Origin: Allobranchiibius huperziae
GTDB lineage: Bacteria > Actinomycetota > Actinomycetes > Actinomycetales > Dermatophilaceae
Length of the DNA stretch: 64,000 nt
Assembly (NCBI RefSeq): GCF_013410455.1
Contig: NZ_JACCFW010000001.1
Location: forward strand, 1,628,929-1,692,928
Reading direction: 5' to 3'
Shown: piece after piece, positions 23,167 through 30,998 of the stretch
Layout of the letters: each line of letters begins with the position of its first letter
Numbering within the stretch: position 1 is the first letter of the stretch
The notes under the pieces: model-generated
Databases searched by the model: none
Told to the model about the DNA's origin: nothing
The model's input: only the letters and a program-made list of their open reading frames with translations
Program-made: the position numbers and the translations under genes

Positions 23167-24090
23167 GTGATGCATTGGTCAACCGAGCGCGACATGCGTC
23201 TGCGGCATGAAGCAATGGCCTGGCTCAGTGCTCGAACGCACGACGGATCCATGCCCTTGTCGGGTGAAGACCTCGCAGATTTCCGGTTCGATGGAGAGCG
23301 GCTCGCCCTGATCGACCGTCAACGGGGCATCCGAAAGCCTGCTGTGCTCGACGCGGCCCTCTCGATCCGAACCGTTTACACCCCGCCCGGTCGACCGAAA
23401 CCGTACGACGACCTGACTGGACTGGATGAGCGGCTGCGTTACAAGTGGCGCGGGACCGAGTCGCAGCACCCAGAGAACGTCGCGCTACGGCGTGCAATGG
23501 ACCAACGACTCCCTCTGATCTGGTTTTTCGGGGTAGGCCGAGGTCAACACCAACCGATGTACCCGGTGTACCTCGTGGCGGAAGAAGCCGCGCAACATCA
23601 ATTCGTCGTGGGATACGAGCCGGAACTAGCATCCGCCGATCCAGACTCTCCCGTCGAGGCTGCGCTGCGCCGGTACGTCCTGCAGGAGACGAAAGTGCGG
23701 CTGCACCAGCCTGTCTTCCGGGCAACGGTGATGCGCGCCTATGGAACGCGATGTGCCGTGTGCTCGCTACGACACGGCGAGTTGCTGGACGCCGCCCACA
23801 TTGTTCCGGACTCGACGGAGGGCGGGATCGCATCGGTGACTAACGGGCTTGCTTTGTGTCGGATCCATCATGCCGCGTACGACCGTCGCATCCTCGGCAT
23901 CCGGCCGGACTACGTCGTGCAGATCCGCCACGACCTCTTGGATGAGATCGACGGGCCGATGCTCGAGCACGGCTTGAAGGGCCGGCACGATCAGCCTCTG
24001 ATGGTGCTTCCCGAGATTGGTCGCGAACGTCCCGATCGTGACCTGCTCGCGCAGACATGGGAGCACTTCACCTCGGGCGGCACCGGCTAG
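23167..24090 (+). CDS. HNH endonuclease (McrA/HNH_2-like)
   Basis: A 307-residue protein with an N-terminal recognition-like domain of about 185 residues and a C-terminal HNH domain. The HNH part shows CAVC (near Cys196 and Cys199), DAAHIVP (His near 211) and NGLALCRIHHAAYD. The N-terminal part has WLSARTHDGSMPLSGEDLAD, RYKWRGTESQHPENVALRRA and LPLIWFFGVG, a pattern found in putative restriction HNH proteins of actinobacteria. It probably cuts DNA, perhaps modified or foreign. Codon use is less GC-biased than its neighbours, which suggests transfer. CAGGGT ends 6 nt before GTG 23167; ATG 23170 is equally possible. It stands alone, diverging from sbcDC. Confidence 0.8.
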   Translation: MMHWSTERDMRLRHEAMAWLSARTHDGSMPLSGEDLADFRFDGERLALIDRQRGIRKPAVLDAALSIRTVYTPPGRPKPYDDLTGLDERLRYKWRGTESQHPENVALRRAMDQRLPLIWFFGVGRGQHQPMYPVYLVAEEAAQHQFVVGYEPELASADPDSPVEAALRRYVLQETKVRLHQPVFRATVMRAYGTRCAVCSLRHGELLDAAHIVPDSTEGGIASVTNGLALCRIHHAAYDRRILGIRPDYVVQIRHDLLDEIDGPMLEHGLKGRHDQPLMVLPEIGRERPDRDLLAQTWEHFTSGGTG

Positions 24091-24111
24091 CGGCAGGAAC
24101 CGACCAGGCGC

Positions 24112-24213
24112 GGCGCAGGAAAGTGACCGCAGGGCCGACAACCCACCGTCCGAGAGCCGGCCGGCGCAGGAAAATGGTCGCCGGGCCGACAACCCGCGAC
24201 CCGGGGAAGGGTG
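24112..24213. repeat. 51-bp tandem repeat, locus C (2 copies)
   Basis: Two 51-bp units, each starting GGCGCAGGAAA and containing GGGCCGACAACCC, at 24112-24162 and 24163-24213. They begin 21 nt after the HNH gene stop. The rest of the 216-nt gap to the GCS2 gene holds only its ribosome site. A related pair with the same 51-bp spacing is at 56445-56546. Confidence 0.75.
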
Positions 24214-24306
24214 TCCGGCGGATCGGGTGCGACCGCGATTCGTGGTCGGTGCTACGAACAGGTCGCCGACACCCCGTAGGTTGGGCCCGATCCTCGAGGA
24301 GGCCTG

Positions 24307-25791
24307 ATGGGCGCGGAAGTTTCTGGCACGACGTACACCCGCGAGCAGCGGCAGCGCTACCGCGAGAAGGTGCGCCAGGACCTGGACGTCTTCGAGCGGA
24401 TGCTGGCGACGCACCGCTTCGAGTACGAGCAGCAGCTGACCGGCATGGAGATCGAACTCAACCTGGTCGGCAAGGACGCCATGCCGTTGATGTCGAACGC
24501 CGCCGTACTGGAGAGCATCGCCGACACCGACTATCAAACAGAACTCGGCCGCTACAACATCGAGCTCAACGTCAGCCCGCGTCCCATGCCCGGCGACTCG
24601 GCGATCCAGCTGGAGCGCGAGCTGCGCGAGAGCCTCAACCGCGCCGAGGCAAAGGCCAACGAGGCCGGCGCGCGCATCGTGCAGGTGGGCATCCTGCCCA
24701 CCCTGATGCCCGAGCACTTCTCGCCGGACTGGATGAGCGCCAACGCCCGGTACGCCGCACTGAACGAGTCGATCTTCGCCGCGCGTGGTGAGGACCTCTT
24801 CATCGACATCGAGGGCACCAGCGGCGAACGCCTTGCCATGTATGCCGATTCGATCTACCCCGAGTCCGCGTGCACGTCCGTGCAGTTGCATCTGCAGGTG
24901 CAGCCCCACCAGTTCGCGGCCTACTGGAACGCCGCCCAGGCGCTGTCCGGCGTACAGCTCGCGGTCGGTGCCAACTCGCCGTACCTCTTCGGCAAGCAGT
25001 TGTGGCAGGAGACCCGCGTCGAGCTCTTCCTACAGGCGACCGACACCCGGTCGGTGGAGCTGAAGTACCAGGGTGTGCGGCCGCGGGTGTGGTTCGGGGA
25101 GCGGTGGATCACCTCGATCTTCGACCTCTTCGAGGAGAACGTGCGCTACTTCCCGGCGCTGCTGCCCGAGACCAGCGAGGAGGACCCGATCGCTGTGCTC
25201 GACGAGGGGCGCGCGCCCGAGCTGGCCGAGCTGAAGCTGCACAACGGCACCGTCTACCGCTGGAACAGGCCGATCTACGACACCGTCGACGGCGCACCGC
25301 ACCTGCGGGTGGAGAACAGGGTGCTGCCGGCCGGTCCCACGATCGCCGACACCCTGGCCAATTCGGCGTTCTACTACGGCGTCGTGCGGATGCTGGCCGA
25401 GCACGACCGGCCGGTGTGGTCCCGGATGAGCTTCGCCGCTGCCGAGCACAACTTCACCGAAGGCGCCCGACGGGGGATGGACGCGACGATCTACTGGCCG
25501 GGGTTCGGCGAGGTCGCGTCCGAGGAGCTGGTGCTGCGCCACCTGCTCCCGCTCGCGCACGAGGGACTGCGCAAGTGGGGCGTCGCGACGGCGGTCCGCG
25601 AGCGCTACCTCGGCATCATCGAGCAGCGCTGCCGGGTGGGGCGCAACGGCGCGAGCTGGCAGGTCGAGTGCGTCCAGGCGTTGGAAGCCAAGGGCCTCAG
25701 CCGGCTGGACGCCCTCGCGCAGATGGTGGAGCGCTACCTCGACGGCATGCACAGCAACGAGCCCGTGCACACCTGGGAGCTGCCCGGCTGA
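24307..25791 (+). CDS. glutamate-cysteine ligase family (GCS2) protein
   Basis: A 494-residue carboxylate-amine ligase of the GCS2 type. It has QQLTGMEIELNLVGKDAMP, where the GMEIE acidic residues are the Mg/ATP site, ELGRYNIELNVSPRPM and CTSVQLHLQVQP. Related enzymes join glutamate to cysteine or to amines. Actinobacteria mostly use mycothiol, so a glutathione-type role is not a given; EgtA (ergothioneine) is a relative, but no egtBCD genes are nearby. The ATG has CGAGGAGG 4 nt upstream, a strong site. It is monocistronic by layout, converging with the histidine phosphatase gene 3 nt after its stop. The exact substrate is unknown. Confidence 0.75.
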   Translation: MGAEVSGTTYTREQRQRYREKVRQDLDVFERMLATHRFEYEQQLTGMEIELNLVGKDAMPLMSNAAVLESIADTDYQTELGRYNIELNVSPRPMPGDSAIQLERELRESLNRAEAKANEAGARIVQVGILPTLMPEHFSPDWMSANARYAALNESIFAARGEDLFIDIEGTSGERLAMYADSIYPESACTSVQLHLQVQPHQFAAYWNAAQALSGVQLAVGANSPYLFGKQLWQETRVELFLQATDTRSVELKYQGVRPRVWFGERWITSIFDLFEENVRYFPALLPETSEEDPIAVLDEGRAPELAELKLHNGTVYRWNRPIYDTVDGAPHLRVENRVLPAGPTIADTLANSAFYYGVVRMLAEHDRPVWSRMSFAAAEHNFTEGARRGMDATIYWPGFGEVASEELVLRHLLPLAHEGLRKWGVATAVRERYLGIIEQRCRVGRNGASWQVECVQALEAKGLSRLDALAQMVERYLDGMHSNEPVHTWELPG

Positions 25792-25794
25792 CGC

Positions 25795-26412
25795 CTACAC
25801 GCCCTCGCGGGTCGACCGGTTCCACACCTGGATGCACGGATTGCCGTGGTAGTAGCCGAGCATCGAGATCGCGCCGGCGTCCAGCATGAGGCGGGCGCCG
25901 AGACGCGGCACGTTCTGCAGGAACACCGTGGCGAGGATGCGCAGGGAGTGGCCGTGCGCGACCACGACGACGTTGCCGTCGTCGAGCATCGGGATCGAGC
26001 GTTCGATGATGTGGCTGACCCGGGCGGCGACGTCCTCGACCGTCTCGCCGGGCGTCTTGCCGGGCACCACACCGTCCTTGAAGATCTCCCAGCGCGGGTC
26101 GCCGGACCGCTCACGGATCTGGGGAGTGGTGAGACCCTCGTAACCGCCGTAGTCCCACTCGCGCAGGTCGGCGTCGATCGTGTAGTCGGTGATGCCCGCG
26201 AGCTCCGCCGTACGTCGTGCGCGCTGCATGGGCGACACGAACGCCGCCACCCGCGGCATGTCCCGGATGACCTCGCCCGCCCGGCGCGCGCAGTCCTCAC
26301 CCTCGGGCAGAAGCGGCAGATCCGTCGTCCCGGTGTGCTGGCCGGTGCGCGACCACTCCGTCTCGCCGTGCCGGATGAGGATCAGGCTGTATGTCGGACT
26401 GTCGGCGCTCAT
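25795..26412 (-). CDS. histidine phosphatase family protein
   Basis: A 205-residue member of the phosphoglycerate mutase-like family. The phospho-acceptor histidine is in LIRHGETEW (about residues 12-20), and the second catalytic histidine in VVVAHGHSLRILA. The acidic residue region is LREWDYGGYEGLT. Substrates in this family range from sugar phosphates to nucleotides and cannot be assigned here. TAGATT ends 6 nt before the ATG on the minus strand, so the message is probably leaderless. It diverges from the DUF1697 gene with only 29 nt between starts, so their promoters overlap. Confidence 0.88.
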   Translation of the reverse strand: MSADSPTYSLILIRHGETEWSRTGQHTGTTDLPLLPEGEDCARRAGEVIRDMPRVAAFVSPMQRARRTAELAGITDYTIDADLREWDYGGYEGLTTPQIRERSGDPRWEIFKDGVVPGKTPGETVEDVAARVSHIIERSIPMLDDGNVVVVAHGHSLRILATVFLQNVPRLGARLMLDAGAISMLGYYHGNPCIQVWNRSTREGV

Positions 26413-26418
26413 CTGGGC

Positions 26419-26424
26419 AATCTA
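26419..26424 (-). promoter_or_regulatory. -10 element (TAGATT) of the histidine phosphatase gene
   Basis: TAGATT on the minus strand ends 6 nt before ATG 26412. The plus-strand CAGCCT (26429-26434) serving the divergent DUF1697 gene lies just beyond it, so the two promoters are back to back. Confidence 0.45.
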
Positions 26425-26441
26425 GTGGCAGCCTGTGAGGC

Positions 26442-26981
26442 GTGCCGACGTACATCGTGTTCCTGCGCGCGGTCAATGTGCGGCCGCGGTGGGTGAAGAT
26501 GGCCCTCCTGCGCGAGCTGCTGTCGGACAACGCGTTCAGCGACGTCGAGACCTACATCCAGAGCGGCAACCTGCGCCTGCAGACACCGATGCGGTCGGCG
26601 GTGAAGGTACGCGCCGAGCTGGAGCGGCTGATCGAGGCCGAGTTCGGGTTCCAGGTGCCCTGTGTCGTGCGCACTCCCGCGGCGCTGGCCGAGGTCGCGG
26701 CGTGCGCCGAGGGCCTGGCGTCGCCGTTCCCGGACGACGAGGCGCGTCGTTACGTCACGTTCTGCGCCGAGCCGGTGAAGGCGGACGCCTCCGACCTGCT
26801 GCACGACTGGGAGGAGCCGGGCGAACGGCTGCGGGTCCACGGGTCGGAGGTCTACTGGTGGCTGACCAAACCGGCGCACGAGGCGAAGATGACCAACGCC
26901 CGACTGGAGAAGACCGTCGGTGATGCGACCACCCGGGACATCAAGGTCGTGCGCACGCTGGCCGAGCGCTGGGGGAGCTGA
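26442..26981 (+). CDS. DUF1697 family protein
   Basis: A 179-residue protein of the DUF1697 family. The N-terminus YIVFLRAVNVRPRWVKMALL and TYIQSGNLRL are the family hallmarks, and the C-terminus EAKMTNARLEKTVGDATTRD fits too. The function of the family is unknown; the small alpha/beta fold is common in bacteria. GTG 26442 is supported by CAGCCT ending 7 nt upstream. Its 3' end is followed by the 52-bp tandem repeat B. Confidence 0.88.
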   Translation: MPTYIVFLRAVNVRPRWVKMALLRELLSDNAFSDVETYIQSGNLRLQTPMRSAVKVRAELERLIEAEFGFQVPCVVRTPAALAEVAACAEGLASPFPDDEARRYVTFCAEPVKADASDLLHDWEEPGERLRVHGSEVYWWLTKPAHEAKMTNARLEKTVGDATTRDIKVVRTLAERWGS

Positions 26982-27048
26982 GCCGATCCGCTGCGAGGGC
27001 GCCGCATGGTCCCTCGTGGCGTGCCCTTACGTGAGCAGGGTTCTGGGG

Positions 27049-27191
27049 CGGCGCCGCGCGGTCCCAAATGCACGCCGTACGACGCTTCCTGGCCGCGTTT
27101 CGGCACCGAGCGGGCCTAAACGCACGTCGTACGACGCTTCGTGACCGCGTTTCGGCACCGAGCGGGCCCACACACACGCCGTACGACGCAC
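27049..27191. repeat. 52-bp tandem repeat, locus B (3 units)
   Basis: Three units start at 27049, 27101 and 27153. Units 2 and 3 begin CGGCACCGAGCGGGCC; unit 1 is diverged (CGGCGCCGCGCGGTCC). Each also carries ACGYCGTACGACGC, which includes the 12-bp palindrome CGTCGTACGACG in unit 2. It fills the space between the convergent DUF1697 and cupin genes. The core is the reverse complement of that at 1281-1402, and the period is the same. Confidence 0.85.
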
Positions 27192-27201
27192 GTCAGTCGG
27201 G

Positions 27202-27678
27202 TCAGCCGTCGTAGAGCTCGAAGTCGGCGAAGTCGAAGCCCGGGGTCACCACGCAGCTGACCAGCACCGGTTCGACGCGGCCGTTCAGCCCGAACGGCGA
27301 TGCGCGCTGCCAGTGCCCGGCGGGCACGAGCGCCTGGGGCACCGCGAAGTCGCGGTCGAGGGCTGGACCCATGCCGAGATATTCGGTGGTCCTGCCATCG
27401 GGCACCTGTCCGTCGCCGCCGAGCTCCAGCGCGAGCAGACCGCCGTGTTGGTGGATCCACAGCTCGTCCGAGGTGACTCGATGCCATTCGCTCTGCTCAC
27501 CCGGCATCAGCAGGTAGAGGATGGCCGTCGCCAGCGATCGGTGCCCACCGGACCCACCGGAGAGGAAGTCCGGGATCTGCAGGTCGCTGCGGTAGGTCTC
27601 GCGGAACCAGCCGCCCTCCGGATGCTCCTGCAGGTCGAGCCGCTCCGCCCAGTCCGGCAGTTTCTTCCGACCGCTCAT
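27202..27678 (-). CDS. cupin-fold protein (DUF985)
   Basis: A 158-residue cupin of the DUF985 group. It has HPEGGWFRETYRSD near the start, the cupin strand LYLLMPGEQSEWHRVTSDE with probable metal or ligand histidine and glutamate, and VPAGHWQRASPFG. Family members bind small molecules; no reaction is known. The ATG at 27678 lies 23 nt from the divergent YciO start, so the pair share a very short promoter region. A TAACGT element in that gap belongs to YciO. Confidence 0.85.
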   Translation of the reverse strand: MSGRKKLPDWAERLDLQEHPEGGWFRETYRSDLQIPDFLSGGSGGHRSLATAILYLLMPGEQSEWHRVTSDELWIHQHGGLLALELGGDGQVPDGRTTEYLGMGPALDRDFAVPQALVPAGHWQRASPFGLNGRVEPVLVSCVVTPGFDFADFELYDG

Positions 27679-27688
27679 CGTCGTCCCC

Positions 27689-27694
27689 TAACGT
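27689..27694 (+). promoter_or_regulatory. -10 element (TAACGT) of the yciO gene
   Basis: TAACGT ends 7 nt before ATG 27702, giving a leaderless start and favouring this ATG over GTG 27693. Confidence 0.5.
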
Positions 27695-27701
27695 GTGCCG
27701 A

Positions 27702-28322
27702 ATGGCGAGGTACTTCGACGTGCACCCTAGGGATCCCCAGCCGCGCAGCATCGGCCAGGCGGTGGCGATCGTGCGCGACGGCGGGCTGCTCGCCTACCCG
27801 ACGGAGTCCGGCTACGCGCTCGGCTGCTCGCTCGACAACCCGGACGGCAAGGAGCGGATCACCCGGATCCGGCAGCTGGACAGCCACCACCACTTCACCC
27901 TGGTCTGCCACGACTTCGCCCAGGTGGGACAACTGGTGCACTTCGACAACCGCGTCTTCCGCTCGGTCAAGGCTGCGGCGCCCGGCTCGTACACGTTCAT
28001 CCTCCCGGCGACAGGTGCCGTGCCACGCCGGCTGCTGCACCCGAAGAAACGCACCGTCGGCGTCCGCATCGCCGCCCACCCGGTCGCCTGCGCGCTGCTG
28101 GAGGAGCTCGGCGACCCGATCCTCTCGAGCACGCTGATCCTGCCGGACCACGAAGAGCCGATGACCGACGGCTGGCAGGTCAAGGAGGAGCTGGACCACC
28201 AGGTGGACGCCGTCATCGATTCCGGCGAGTGCGGCGACGAACCCACCACGGTCGTCGACTGGTCGGGCGAGACGCCCGAGGTCGTGCGGGTCGGGTCCGG
28301 CGATCCCGCACCGTTCGAATGA
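27702..28322 (+). CDS. yciO: YciO-like YrdC/Sua5 domain protein
   Basis: A 206-residue YrdC-fold protein, the same length as E. coli YciO and alike throughout: FDVHPRDPQPRSIGQAVAIV, AYPTESGYALGCSLDNPDGK, ERITRIRQLDSHHHFTLVCH, PGSYTFILPATGAVPRRLL, GVRIAAHPVACALLEELGDP. Sua5/TsaC make threonylcarbamoyl-AMP for the tRNA t6A modification; YciO is a related protein with weaker activity in the literature, so the tRNA role is not certain. The next (broken) gene starts inside its stop codon (ATGA). Confidence 0.9.
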   Translation: MARYFDVHPRDPQPRSIGQAVAIVRDGGLLAYPTESGYALGCSLDNPDGKERITRIRQLDSHHHFTLVCHDFAQVGQLVHFDNRVFRSVKAAAPGSYTFILPATGAVPRRLLHPKKRTVGVRIAAHPVACALLEELGDPILSSTLILPDHEEPMTDGWQVKEELDHQVDAVIDSGECGDEPTTVVDWSGETPEVVRVGSGDPAPFE

Positions 28323-29051
28323 CGCTGCCGGACGACGGGTTCGACAGTTGGGGTCTGCCCCCACACCTGGTGACTTCCCTGCAGACCATGCATTCGCACC
28401 CACTGGGATCTGCGATCCACGCTGCCTGGATGCGATTCCCGTCGCCGGTCGACGATCGCTGGACGCGGATGCCGAGCTGAGCGCCCGGGGTGTTCGGCGT
28501 CGTCGCCTTCACCGGTCATGCCATCGTCTGCGCGCCGGACGACCTCAGCAACGAGGAGCTGGCCACGTCGGGCGCGGACGGGACCGGAGGAGCCCACCAT
28601 CCCGCCATTTGCGATGGCTCTGCTCGGAGGTCATGGAGTCGTGCACTCGCTGGACCTCCTGATGGTCGCGTCGGGCACCGGCCGCGACCTCGAGGCGACC
28701 GACGGCCTGCTCATGCGGCGTCCGGATCTCGATGACCATCCCCGGGTGCGGTACGCGGCGGCATTCCGCACGGCCGCGCGGGCGTTCGGTCTGCCGGACG
28801 GCGACGACGTCGTGGTCTCCCTGAGCACCGGCATCGGCCTTCTGCAGGAGATCGGGGTCGAGGTGGCACCGGGCGCACGGGGTCAGTGCCTCGGTGCAGA
28901 AGTCCTGCGTGCGGCCTCGGCGCTCATCCCGGAGGGGCACCCGCTGATCGCTTCCGCGGCTCCCGGCAACGTGGTCGCCGTGCAGGCCCTGCTGGCCAGC
29001 GACTACGAGGCCGTGGGCTCCCGCCAGGTGGTGGTGCGCGACCTGCGGTGA
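28319..29051 (+). pseudogene. GNAT acetyltransferase gene, disrupted by stop and frameshift
   Basis: The reading frame starts at ATG 28319 overlapping the yciO stop and gives MTLPDDGFDSWGLPPHLVTS and AWMRFPSPVDDRWTRMPS, then an in-frame TGA at 28478-28480. The same frame continues as GVFGVVAFTGHAIVCAPDDL and TGGAHHPAI, then shifts by one base near 28604-28610 (CCGCCATTTGCG). From there FAMALLGGHGVVHSLDLLMV runs to the stop at 29051. Spliced together it is a 243-codon GNAT-like protein with the C-terminal PEGHPLIASAAPGNVVAVQA block. Acetyl acceptor unknown. Two lesions suggest a decaying gene; sequencing error is possible for the indel. Confidence 0.75.
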
Positions 29052-29133
29052 TCCAGATAGAGCAGGTGCGGATATAGGCAAAGCTGCTGCTCAGGCGCGG
29101 AGCGACTGTCCGGGAGCTCTGCACGCACCGCAA

Positions 29134-29139
29134 TAGGGT
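29134..29139 (+). promoter_or_regulatory. -10 element (TAGGGT) of the quinone oxidoreductase gene
   Basis: TAGGGT ends 7 nt before ATG 29147 and supports this start over GTG 29138, which lies within the element. Confidence 0.5.
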
Positions 29140-29146
29140 GAGGGTC

Positions 29147-30130
29147 ATGACGCGCGCTCTCTTCGTGACCGAGCATGGTGACCGTTCGGTGCTGGCGGTC
29201 CGTGACCACGACGTGCCCGCGCCCGCACCCGACGAGGTGCAGGTGCGGGTCGTGGCGACGGGGGTGAACTTCATCGACGTCTACAAACGGGAGGGCGTCT
29301 ATCCCGGTCCGACCCCGTTCGTGGCGGGTGAGGAGGGTGCCGGCACCGTCGAGGCGGTCGGAGCCAAGGTGTCCGACATCCGCCCGGGCGCTCGCGTCGC
29401 GTGGGCCTCCGGGGCCGGGTCGGCTTCCGAGCTCGTCAACGTGCCGGCCGCCGCTCTCGTCCCCGTGCCCGACGGCGTCGACCTGCCGCAGGCCGCCGCA
29501 GCCATGCTCCAAGGCATGACCGCGCACTATCTGGTCGAGTCGACCTACCCGGTGCGCGAGGGGGACATCGCCCTGGTGCACGCGGCGGCCGGGGGAGTCG
29601 GACAGCTGCTCGTCCAGCTCATCGTGGCCAAGGGCGCTCAGGTGGTCGCGACGGCGGGCACCGCGGACAAGCTGGCCATCGCCTCACGACTGGGTGCGCA
29701 GCACACCATCGGCTACCACGACTTCGACGGCAAGCCGGAGGAGCTGGCCGCCGCGGTGCGCGACGCAGCCGGCCGCGGGGTCGACGTCGTGTATGACGGT
29801 GTCGGTCAGGCCACCTTCGATGCGTCGTTGCGCTCGCTGCGACCGCGTGGGCTGATGGCGCTCTTCGGCGCGGCCAGCGGACAGGTGCCGCCGTTCGATC
29901 TGCAGCGGCTCAACCGACTCGGCTCCCTCTTCGTCACGCGCCCGACCCTGGCCTCCTACATCGCGACCCGCGAGGAGCTGCTGTGGCGTGCGGGGGCCGT
30001 GCTCAGTGCAGTGGAGCGCGGGTCGTTGCACGTCGACGTCAGCGCGAGCTACCCGCTCGACGAGGCCGTTGCGGCGTACGAGGCCCTCGAGGGTCGCGCC
30101 ACCACCGGCAAGCTGCTGCTCACCCCGTAA
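29147..30130 (+). CDS. zinc-independent quinone oxidoreductase (MDR superfamily)
   Basis: A 327-residue NADPH:quinone reductase-like enzyme. N-terminal catalytic-domain motif GVNFIDVYKREGVYPGPTPF, then VAGEEGAGTVEAVG, the NADP-binding loop LVHAAAGGVGQLLVQL, and DVVYDGVGQATFDASL. No structural or catalytic zinc cysteines. Length and order match E. coli QorA (327). It reduces quinones or small enones in the cytoplasm; the natural substrate is not clear from sequence. It stands alone: a broken gene lies upstream and a convergent gene 13 nt downstream. Confidence 0.92.
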   Translation: MTRALFVTEHGDRSVLAVRDHDVPAPAPDEVQVRVVATGVNFIDVYKREGVYPGPTPFVAGEEGAGTVEAVGAKVSDIRPGARVAWASGAGSASELVNVPAAALVPVPDGVDLPQAAAAMLQGMTAHYLVESTYPVREGDIALVHAAAGGVGQLLVQLIVAKGAQVVATAGTADKLAIASRLGAQHTIGYHDFDGKPEELAAAVRDAAGRGVDVVYDGVGQATFDASLRSLRPRGLMALFGAASGQVPPFDLQRLNRLGSLFVTRPTLASYIATREELLWRAGAVLSAVERGSLHVDVSASYPLDEAVAAYEALEGRATTGKLLLTP

Positions 30131-30143
30131 CCGGTCACGCCGC

Positions 30144-30998
30144 TCACCGCGAGGTGACCGTGCACCCGGGCTGAGGTGCGCCGCTCGCGGGGAAGGCGTT
30201 GGCCAGTGCTCGGGCGATGCCGAGCGACCGGGCGCGGTAGCCCGGTGTCGTGTAGTGGATGTCGTCGGTGTGGGTGTACCAGTCCGGTCGCACCTCGCTG
30301 GCCCAGTCGTAGACCCGCAGCTCGGGATAGCGCCCGCACGCCCCCAGCAGCGCGGAGTCCCAGGCGGCCATCTTCGGCTCGGCGTTCGGGCCGGTGCTCA
30401 CGAGCGTGCGGGTGTCGACCCAGAGCACTTTCTGTCCACCGATCCTGCGCATCACCATGTCGATCCGGCCGGCCGCGTCGGGCGTGCCTCCGACGGACAT
30501 GTTCGCCGCGTCGTTGTTTCCCAGCGCGATGATCCAGCAACCCCGATACCCCTGCGCGACATAGCGGTTCACCACGTCTGCGCCGCTGGCCTGGCCCTGG
30601 TAGTGCTCCACGATCGCCCGCGCACCGGAGATCTCCGGGATGAACGTGCGGACACCCACCGCCCGCAACCGCGCGTCCTCGCGGTCGGAGGGCTCGGGCA
30701 GGTAGTCGACCGAGACAACCCCCTCCGAGGTGGAGTCACCGATGTAGAGCACCGAGCTGCAGCTGGTCCTGAGCGGACCCGGGTGGGTGGCCGGCGGAGT
30801 GCTGGATCCCGGCGCGTGAGGCTGTGTGGAGGCGGGGGAGGAGACGGGCGGGGAGACCGGCGGGAAGGCCGTCGGTCCGAATGCCGTCACCGGGTCGGGG
30901 CGGCCGGCGTGCAACGCCGCCGGCAGGATGAGCGCGATCACGGCGACCGCCAGAAAGGTCGCGACCCCGAGGAGAGTGCGTCGACCACCGGCGCTCAT
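30144..30998 (-). CDS. membrane-anchored SGNH/GDSL hydrolase
   Basis: A 284-residue protein: one N-terminal membrane segment (LLGVATFLAVAVIALILPAA), a P/S/T-rich linker (about 40-75), then an extracytoplasmic SGNH hydrolase domain. Catalytic Ser is in YIGDSTSEGV (block I), Asn in ALGNNDAANM (block III), and Asp/His in TDDIHYTTPGY (block V). The ATG overlaps the stop of the acyltransferase gene (ATGA). In many proteins an AT3 acyltransferase and an SGNH domain are fused (OatA-like); here they are separate but coupled genes. They probably O-acetylate a surface polysaccharide, which is inferred. Confidence 0.85.
   Translation of the reverse strand: MSAGGRRTLLGVATFLAVAVIALILPAALHAGRPDPVTAFGPTAFPPVSPPVSSPASTQPHAPGSSTPPATHPGPLRTSCSSVLYIGDSTSEGVVSVDYLPEPSDREDARLRAVGVRTFIPEISGARAIVEHYQGQASGADVVNRYVAQGYRGCWIIALGNNDAANMSVGGTPDAAGRIDMVMRRIGGQKVLWVDTRTLVSTGPNAEPKMAAWDSALLGACGRYPELRVYDWASEVRPDWYTHTDDIHYTTPGYRARSLGIARALANAFPASGAPQPGCTVTSR

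Noticed and set aside
28490-28735. Separate 81-codon gene
   Set aside because: It is the middle part of the disrupted GNAT gene running past the frameshift.
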